Origin: Acidothermales bacterium | Lineage (GTDB): Bacteria > Actinomycetota > Actinomycetes > Streptosporangiales > WHST01 | Assembly: GCA_017354575.1 (NCBI GenBank) | Contig: JAFMQP010000084.1 | Location: 1 to 11,558 of the forward strand | Length of the DNA: 11,558 nucleotides | Direction: 5' to 3' | Part shown: piece by piece, positions 6,846-11,558 of the stretch | Layout: every line of letters begins with the position of its first letter | How positions within the stretch are numbered: the stretch's first letter is position 1 | Notes under the pieces: generated by a model | Told to the model about the DNA's origin: nothing | The model's database searches: none | What the model saw: the letters and a program-made list of their open reading frames with translations, nothing else | Made by a program: the position numbers and the translations under genes

Positions 6846-6972
6846 CGAAGCGCCGAGCGGTTGGGCACGTACACCTCAAATGGTTTCCGACGGGGTGGGC
6901 CTGGCTAGCCCACTCTAGTCGCGGCCGGCCCGAGCACGGCCACGACCCTGCCGGGAATCCCCCGCGCGGGGG

Positions 6973-7002
6973 TGACCGGGTCTCACGCTGCGGCGATAGG
7001 CT
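6973..7002 (+). promoter_or_regulatory. Putative tkt promoter
   Basis: TGACCG (6973-6978), an 18-base spacer and TAGGCT (6997-7002, TAnnnT) would give a start near 7009 and a leader of about 60 bases before the tkt GTG. The -10 is reasonable; the -35 is weak. Confidence 0.35.
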
Positions 7003-7052
7003 CACCAGCGGTGGTCTCCCGGTGGGAAATCGCGCGATCCGCAGGCACGAGG

Positions 7053-7059
7053 AGAGGAG
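7053..7059 (+). promoter_or_regulatory. Ribosome binding site that fixes the tkt start
   Basis: AGAGGAG at 7053-7059 lies 8 bases before GTG 7068. It is the only strong Shine-Dalgarno near the 5' end of the frame. It therefore selects 7068 over the in-frame GTG at 6972, which lies upstream of the putative -10. Confidence 0.75.
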
Positions 7060-7067
7060 CTGCGCTC

Positions 7068-9128
7068 GTGGGCGCATCAGCAGGACCGGGGCTCGAATGG
7101 GCCGACGTCGACGCGAAGGCCGTCGACGTCATCCGCGCACTGGCGATGGACGCGGTCGAGAAGGTGGGCAGCGGCCATCCCGGCACGGCGATGAGCCTCG
7201 CCCCGGCCGCGTACCTGCTCTACCAGCGGCTGCTGCGGCACGACCCTGCCGACCCGCAGTGGATCGGCCGCGACCGGTTCGTGCTCTCCTGCGGTCACTC
7301 CAGCCTGACCCTCTACATCCAGCTCTACCTCTCCGGGTACGGGCTCACGCTGGACGACATCGAGGCGTACCGCAGCTGGAACAGCCTCACCCCTGGGCAT
7401 CCCGAGTACGGGCACACCGTCGGCGTCGAGACCACCACGGGCCCGCTGGGCCAGGGCATCAGCACCGCGGTCGGCATGGCCATGGGCGCCCGTCGCGTCC
7501 GCGGCATGTTCGACCCGGACGCCGCCCAGGGCGAGAGCGTCTTCGACCACACGGTCTGGGTGTTCGCCTCGGACGGCGACATGCAGGAGGGCATCTCCAG
7601 CGAGGCGTGCAGCCTCGCCGGGCACCAGCGGCTCGGCAACCTGGTCGTGCTATACGACGACAACCACATCTCCATCGACGGCGACACCGACGTCGCCTTC
7701 AGCGAGGACGTGCCGAAGCGGTTCGAGGCCTACGGCTGGCACACCCAGCGGGTCGACGACGTCAACGACGTGCAGGCGCTGCACCGCGCGCTCGTCGCGG
7801 CGCGCGACGTCACCGACCGGCCGTCGCTGATCGACGTCCGCTCGATCATCGGGTGGCCCGCACCGGACGCGCAGAACACCGGCGCCGCGCACGGCGCGGC
7901 CCTCGGCGCCGAGGAGGTCGCGGCCACCAAGCGGGTGCTCGGCTTCGACCCGGACAAGTCGTTCTGGGTGCCGGACGAGGTCCTCGACCACACCCGGCAG
8001 GTGGCACAGCGCGGCCGCGAGCTGCACAAGGAGTGGGACATCCGCTACCAGGCCTGGCGGGACGCGAACGCCGAGCGTGCCGCCGAGCTCGACCGCCTCG
8101 CCGTGCGCCGGCTCCCCGAGGGCTGGACCGCGAAGCTGCCGACCTTCGAGGCCGGCAAGACCGTCGCGACGCGGAAGGCGTCCGGCGAGGTGATCAACGC
8201 GATCGCGCCGGTGCTGCCCGAGCTGTGGGGCGGCTCGGCCGACCTCACCGGCTCGAACAACACCCTGATCAAGGGCGAGCCGGCGTTCCTGCCCGAGGAG
8301 CACGGCGGCTCGCCGTACGGCCGCAACATCCACTTCGGCGTCCGCGAGCACGCGATGGGCGCGGCACTGTCCGGCATCGTGCTGGCGGGCTTCACCCGCC
8401 CGTACGGCGGCACGTTCCTCACCTTCAGCGACTACATGCGCGGGTCGGTGCGGCTCGCCGCGCTGATGGGCATCCCGGCGCTCTACGTCTGGACCCACGA
8501 CTCGATCGGCCTCGGCGAGGACGGCCCGACGCACCAGCCGATCGAGCACTACGCCGCGCTCCGCGCGATCCCCGGTCTCGACGTCGTCCGCCCCGCGGAC
8601 GCCAACGAGACCGCGATCGCGTGGCGGACCATCCTGGAGCACACCGACCGGCCCGCGGGCCTGCTGCTCACCCGGCAGGGTGTGCCGACCTTCGACCGCT
8701 CGCAGGGCGGGTTCGGCTCGGCCGAGGGCGTCGGGCGGGGCGGCTACGTACTCGCCGACGCCGAGGGCGGGCTGCCGCGGGTCGTCCTCGTCGCGACCGG
8801 CAGCGAGGTGCAGATCGCGGTCGCGGCACGGGAGCGGCTGCAGGCCGAGGGCACGCCTGCGCGCGTGGTGTCGATGCCGTGCCTGGAGTGGTTCCAGGAG
8901 CAGGACCAGGCCTACCGCGACACCGTCCTGCCACCTGCCGTTCGCGCGCGGGTCTCCGTCGAGGCGGGTGTCGCGCAGGGTTGGCGGGAGATCGTCGGAG
9001 AGGCCGGCGAGTGTGTGAGTCTGGAACACTACGGCGCGTCGGCCGACTACAAGGTGCTGTACGAGCAGTACGGCCTCACCGCCGAGCGGGTCGTGGCCGC
9101 GGCGCACTCTAGCCTGCAGCGGGCGTGA
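7068..9128 (+). CDS. tkt: Transketolase
   Basis: Transketolase is a cytosolic thiamine-diphosphate enzyme that moves two-carbon ketol units between sugar phosphates in the non-oxidative pentose phosphate pathway. The 686-residue protein has the usual length and domain order. The N-terminal ThDP-binding domain has GHPG (36-39), CGHSS (75-79), TTGPLGQG (123-130), SDGDMQEG (168-175) with Asn199 further on, and AAHG (273-276). The pyrimidine-binding domain has GGSADLTGSNNT (388-399), VREHAM (425-430) with catalytic Glu427, and GEDGPTHQPIEH (483-494). The C-terminal domain has ATGSE (576-580). The ThDP motif begins SDG rather than the more common GDG, a variant I associate with actinobacterial transketolases. 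tal follows after 19 bases, so they are probably one operon. The ctaB-side neighbour order is as in other Actinomycetota. Confidence 0.97.
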   Translation: MGASAGPGLEWADVDAKAVDVIRALAMDAVEKVGSGHPGTAMSLAPAAYLLYQRLLRHDPADPQWIGRDRFVLSCGHSSLTLYIQLYLSGYGLTLDDIEAYRSWNSLTPGHPEYGHTVGVETTTGPLGQGISTAVGMAMGARRVRGMFDPDAAQGESVFDHTVWVFASDGDMQEGISSEACSLAGHQRLGNLVVLYDDNHISIDGDTDVAFSEDVPKRFEAYGWHTQRVDDVNDVQALHRALVAARDVTDRPSLIDVRSIIGWPAPDAQNTGAAHGAALGAEEVAATKRVLGFDPDKSFWVPDEVLDHTRQVAQRGRELHKEWDIRYQAWRDANAERAAELDRLAVRRLPEGWTAKLPTFEAGKTVATRKASGEVINAIAPVLPELWGGSADLTGSNNTLIKGEPAFLPEEHGGSPYGRNIHFGVREHAMGAALSGIVLAGFTRPYGGTFLTFSDYMRGSVRLAALMGIPALYVWTHDSIGLGEDGPTHQPIEHYAALRAIPGLDVVRPADANETAIAWRTILEHTDRPAGLLLTRQGVPTFDRSQGGFGSAEGVGRGGYVLADAEGGLPRVVLVATGSEVQIAVAARERLQAEGTPARVVSMPCLEWFQEQDQAYRDTVLPPAVRARVSVEAGVAQGWREIVGEAGECVSLEHYGASADYKVLYEQYGLTAERVVAAAHSSLQRA

Positions 9129-9147
9129 ACGCAACGGGAGGAACAGC

Positions 9148-10266
9148 ATGAGTGAGATCCTGGCCAAGCTCTCGGCCGAGGGTGTGGCGATCTGGCTGGA
9201 CGACATATCCCGGGAGCGACTCGCCTCGGGCAACCTCGCCGACCTGGTGCAGAACCAGCACGTCGTCGGCGTCACGAGCAACCCGACCATCTTCCAGAAG
9301 GCGATCACCGGCTCGGACAAGTACGACGAGCAGGTACGCGACCTCGCCGTCCGCCGGGTCGACGTGGGCGAGGCGCTGCGGATGATCACGACGTACGACG
9401 TGCGCTGGGCCTGCGACGTGCTCCGTCCCGTCTACGACGCGACCGACGGCGTCGACGGCCGGGTGTCGATCGAGGTCGACCCGCGGCTCGCCAACGACAC
9501 CGAGGCGACCATCGCCGAGGCGCGGCAGCTGTGGTGGCTTGTCGACCGGCCGAACCTGTTCGTCAAGATCCCCGCGACGGTCGAGGGCCTGCCCGCGATC
9601 AGCCAGTGCCTCGCCGAGGGCATCAGCATCAACGTCACGCTGATCTTCTCCCTGCAGCGCTACGCCGACGTCATCGACGCGTTCTTCGAGGGCCTCGAGC
9701 GGGCGCGCAGGGTCGGCCGCGACCTGTCCGTCATCGGCTCGGTCGCGTCGTTCTTCGTCAGCCGGGTCGACACCGAGGTCGACAAGCGGCTGGAGAAGAT
9801 CGGCGGCGACGAGGCGCAGGCACTGCGCGGCAAGGCCGCGATCGCCAACGCCCGGCTGGCCTACGAGCTGTACGAGCAGAAGTGCACCACCGACCGGTGG
9901 CAGCAGCTGGCCCGGGCCGGCGCGAAGCCGCAGCGCCCGCTGTGGGCGTCCACAAGCACAAAGGACCCGTCGCTGCCCGACACGGTCTACGTCGACGAGC
10001 TGGTCACCCGCGGCGTCGTCAACACGATGCCGGAGGCGACCATCCACGCCACCGCCGACCACGGCCACATCAGCGGCGACACCGTGCACGCGGGCTACGA
10101 GAGGGCGAAGAAGGTGCTCGCCGACCTCGAGCGGATCGGCGTCTCGTACGACGACGTCGTGCGCGTCCTCGAGGAGGAGGGCGTGGAGAAGTTCGCCAAC
10201 TCGTGGAACGACCTCGTCGGCGGCGTCACCCAGGAGCTCGAGCGCCTCGCCCCCGCCGGGACGTGA
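9148..10266 (+). CDS. tal: Transaldolase
   Basis: Transaldolase transfers the dihydroxyacetone unit between sedoheptulose-7-phosphate and glyceraldehyde-3-phosphate, via a Schiff base on lysine. The 372-residue protein belongs to the long actinobacterial/cyanobacterial type. Visible features are WLDDISR (16-22, Asp18), TSNPTIF (43-49), VSIEVDP (106-112), LFVKIPAT (137-144) with the Schiff-base Lys140, SINVTLIFS (160-168) and SFFVSRVD (201-208). The ATG has GGGAGG at 9136-9141, six bases upstream, and lies 19 bases after the tkt stop, so it is probably cotranscribed with tkt. A stem-loop begins ten bases after the tal stop, which may separate tal from pgi expression. No oddities are seen in the reading frame. 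Confidence 0.97.
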   Translation: MSEILAKLSAEGVAIWLDDISRERLASGNLADLVQNQHVVGVTSNPTIFQKAITGSDKYDEQVRDLAVRRVDVGEALRMITTYDVRWACDVLRPVYDATDGVDGRVSIEVDPRLANDTEATIAEARQLWWLVDRPNLFVKIPATVEGLPAISQCLAEGISINVTLIFSLQRYADVIDAFFEGLERARRVGRDLSVIGSVASFFVSRVDTEVDKRLEKIGGDEAQALRGKAAIANARLAYELYEQKCTTDRWQQLARAGAKPQRPLWASTSTKDPSLPDTVYVDELVTRGVVNTMPEATIHATADHGHISGDTVHAGYERAKKVLADLERIGVSYDDVVRVLEEEGVEKFANSWNDLVGGVTQELERLAPAGT

Positions 10267-10275
10267 GCCCACCCC

Positions 10276-10305
10276 CTGGTTGATCATGTTCTCATGATCA
10301 ACCAG
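10276..10305 (+). terminator. Perfect 13-bp stem-loop after tal
   Basis: CTGGTTGATCATG (10276-10288), loop TTCT, CATGATCAACCAG (10293-10305): the arms are exactly complementary. It starts ten bases after the tal stop and ends 73 bases before pgi. No T-run follows, so it is either a T-less actinobacterial terminator (full or partial) or a hairpin that stabilises the tkt-tal mRNA. The structure is certain; the role is inferred. Confidence 0.6.
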
Positions 10306-10378
10306 TGCTTCGCACGACGTGCAGGGCGTGGGAAGCCGTGGTTCGGCGTGTGAAGCCCGTAGACCGGAAGGGACACGC

Positions 10379-11558
10379 ATGAGCGTCAGCGTCACGGGCG
10401 CGACCGACGAGGCGGTGCTCGGCACCCTCGTCGAGGACCGGGTCGCGAGCAGGGTCGCCGCGGGTGACCCGACGCTGTGGGGGCCGGACGCCGAGCACGA
10501 GGCGTCCATCCGGCTCGGCTGGGTCGACCTGGCCAGGACGTCGCGGCCGCTGCTCGCGGAGATCGACGCGCTGCGGGCGGAGCTGCGCGACGAGGGCGTC
10601 GACCACATCGTGCTCTCCGGCATGGGCGGGTCGTCACTCGCGCCCGAGGTGATCACGGCGACGGCCGGCGTCCCGCTGACCGTCCTCGACAGCACCGACC
10701 CGGGCTACATCCGCCGCGCGCTGGGCGACCGGCTCGACCGCACGGCCGTCGTGGTGTCCAGCAAGTCGGGCACCACCGTCGAGACCGACAGCCACCGCCG
10801 CGCGTACGTCGAGGCGTTCACCGCGGCGGGCATCGACCCGGCCCGCCGGATCGTGGTCGTCACCGACCCCGGCTCGCCACTCGTCGACCTGGCGAAGGCC
10901 GAGGGCTACCGCAAGGTCTTCCTCGCGAACCCGGACGTGGGCGGCCGCTACAGCGCGCTCACCGCGTTCGGCCTCGTCCCCGCCGGCCTCGCGGGCGTGG
11001 ACGTCTCGCAGCTGCTCGACGACGCGGAGGAGGTCATGCCGGCGCTCGCGGCGGACGCCCCCGACAACCCGGCGCTCCGGCTCGCCGCCGCGCTGGGCGC
11101 CGCCCACCAGGCCGGGCGGGAGAAGGTCGTGCTCGGCGCGGGCGACACCGCCATCGCCGGGTTCGCGGCGTGGGCCGAGCAGCTGATCGCGGAGTCCACG
11201 GGCAAGCTCGGCAAGGGCCTGCTGCCCGTCGACGTGGGCCCGGCCGCGGACACCTCACCTGGCTGGGGGCGATTCCGGGGGCGGCGGAGCGGTAACGGTC
11301 CCAAGCCGGGCAACGAGGCCACCCGGGTGTCGATCGGCGGGTCCGACGCCGGGCCCGACCTCGTCGCCGACGGGCCACTGGGCGCGCAGATGCTGCTGTG
11401 GGAGACGGCCGTCGCGGTCGCCGGCCGGATCATCGGCATCAACCCGTTCGACCAGCCCAACGTCGAGGAGGCGAAGAAGCAGGCGCGTTCGCTGCTCGAC
11501 AACCCGAGCGCGGGTGACGGGCTGCCGCTCGCGTTCACCGAGGGCGCCGTCGAGGTCT
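10379..11558 (+). CDS. pgi: Glucose-6-phosphate isomerase (partial, N-terminal 393 codons)
   Basis: Pgi interconverts glucose-6-phosphate and fructose-6-phosphate in the cytosol. The frame from ATG 10379 is open to the window edge (393 codons; I expect about 540-550 in actinobacterial homologues). Phosphosugar-isomerase (SIS) features are present: GMGGSS (81-86), SSKSGTTVET (127-136), VTDPGSPL, GGRYSALTAFGLVP (188-201), WAEQLIAESTGKLGKGLLP, and after a variable linker GPLGAQMLLWE and GINPFDQPNVEEAK. The start is supported by GAAGGGA at 10367-10373, five bases upstream. In the linker near 11250-11290 the codon endings turn poor and another frame looks more gene-like, so a short compensated frameshift is possible. 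The position after tal suggests it recycles fructose-6-phosphate to glucose-6-phosphate; zwf and opcA are expected next. The family is secure. Confidence 0.94.
   Translation, partial: MSVSVTGATDEAVLGTLVEDRVASRVAAGDPTLWGPDAEHEASIRLGWVDLARTSRPLLAEIDALRAELRDEGVDHIVLSGMGGSSLAPEVITATAGVPLTVLDSTDPGYIRRALGDRLDRTAVVVSSKSGTTVETDSHRRAYVEAFTAAGIDPARRIVVVTDPGSPLVDLAKAEGYRKVFLANPDVGGRYSALTAFGLVPAGLAGVDVSQLLDDAEEVMPALAADAPDNPALRLAAALGAAHQAGREKVVLGAGDTAIAGFAAWAEQLIAESTGKLGKGLLPVDVGPAADTSPGWGRFRGRRSGNGPKPGNEATRVSIGGSDAGPDLVADGPLGAQMLLWETAVAVAGRIIGINPFDQPNVEEAKKQARSLLDNPSAGDGLPLAFTEGAVEV

Larger units (their letters stand above)
6846..7067. other. Divergent ctaB-tkt intergenic region (222 bases)
   Basis: This is the longest gene-free stretch in the window. 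It should hold the promoters of ctaB (leftward) and tkt (rightward). Visible structure includes GTGGGC-(7 bases)-GCCCAC at 6895-6913 and a perfect 14-base GC palindrome, CCCCCGCGCGGGGG, at 6959-6972. The putative tkt -35/-10 and the tkt Shine-Dalgarno are also here. I see no convincing ctaB promoter and no small gene. Confidence 0.6.

Noticed and set aside
5901..6908. Plus-strand open frame of 335 codons opposite ctaB
   Set aside because: It mirrors ctaB. The Arg/Gly/Asp-rich translation has no domain, and ctaB motifs are unambiguous on the other strand.
6972..7067. Thirty-two-residue N-terminal extension of transketolase from GTG 6972
   Set aside because: It starts upstream of the putative -10, lacks a ribosome site and has no family similarity, whereas GTG 7068 has a strong Shine-Dalgarno.
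7650..9389. Minus-strand open frame of 579 codons opposite tkt
   Set aside because: It is the antisense shadow of a well-conserved transketolase gene, with Arg/Val/Asp-rich low-information sequence and no recognisable domain.
9109..10695. Minus-strand open frame of 528 codons opposite tal and the start of pgi
   Set aside because: It runs across the tal-pgi hairpin and both genes in antisense. Its composition is a shadow, not a protein.

Overview
The window is very GC-rich (most codons end in G or C), uses many GTG starts, and carries an actinobacterial gene order, so it comes from a high-GC Actinomycetota chromosome. I cannot name the genus. There are no tRNA or rRNA genes, insertion sequences, phage genes or CRISPR arrays. 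It reads as a conserved housekeeping region, and the gene-like long frames antisense to real genes are composition shadows.

Layout. (1) Positions 1-1618, minus strand: sufR-sufB, the head of the Suf Fe-S cluster assembly operon. The genes share an ATGA overlap and sufB runs off the left edge. (2) Positions 1726-3422, plus strand, divergent from sufR: an ABC transporter of DrrA/DrrB type, ATPase and ABC-2 permease overlapping by GTGA. (3) Positions 3485-4435, plus: ctaA, heme A synthase. (4) Positions 4461-5801, minus, convergent with ctaA: a PrsW-family (M82) membrane protease with a Pro/Gly/Gln-rich tail. (5) Positions 5898-6845, minus: ctaB, heme O synthase. (6) Positions 7068 to the right edge, plus, divergent from ctaB: tkt, tal and pgi, the sugar-interconverting genes of the pentose phosphate pathway. 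pgi is cut by the window end.

How the genes fit together. CtaB makes heme O from heme B and CtaA oxidises it to heme A for the aa3 cytochrome oxidase. The adjacent ABC pair also sits beside a ctaA-like gene in mycobacteria, so it may serve cytochrome or heme biogenesis rather than drug export. SufR is probably an Fe-S-sensing repressor of the Suf operon. Tkt, Tal and Pgi return pentose phosphates to glucose-6-phosphate; zwf and opcA would be expected beyond the right edge.

The most informative non-coding signals are: a sufR promoter with a well-placed -35/-10 whose -10 lies inside an inverted repeat, with predicted transcription starting on the GTG codon; similar leaderless arrangements before the ABC ATPase and ctaA; and a perfect 13-bp stem-loop between tal and pgi. 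There is no gene-free stretch over 300 bases; the longest is 6846-7067 (222 bases). I saw no convincing new multi-gene system. The best leads are the ABC-ctaA link, the PrsW gene between ctaA and ctaB, the altered heme-ligand motif in CtaA, and a short stretch of pgi that looks out of frame.
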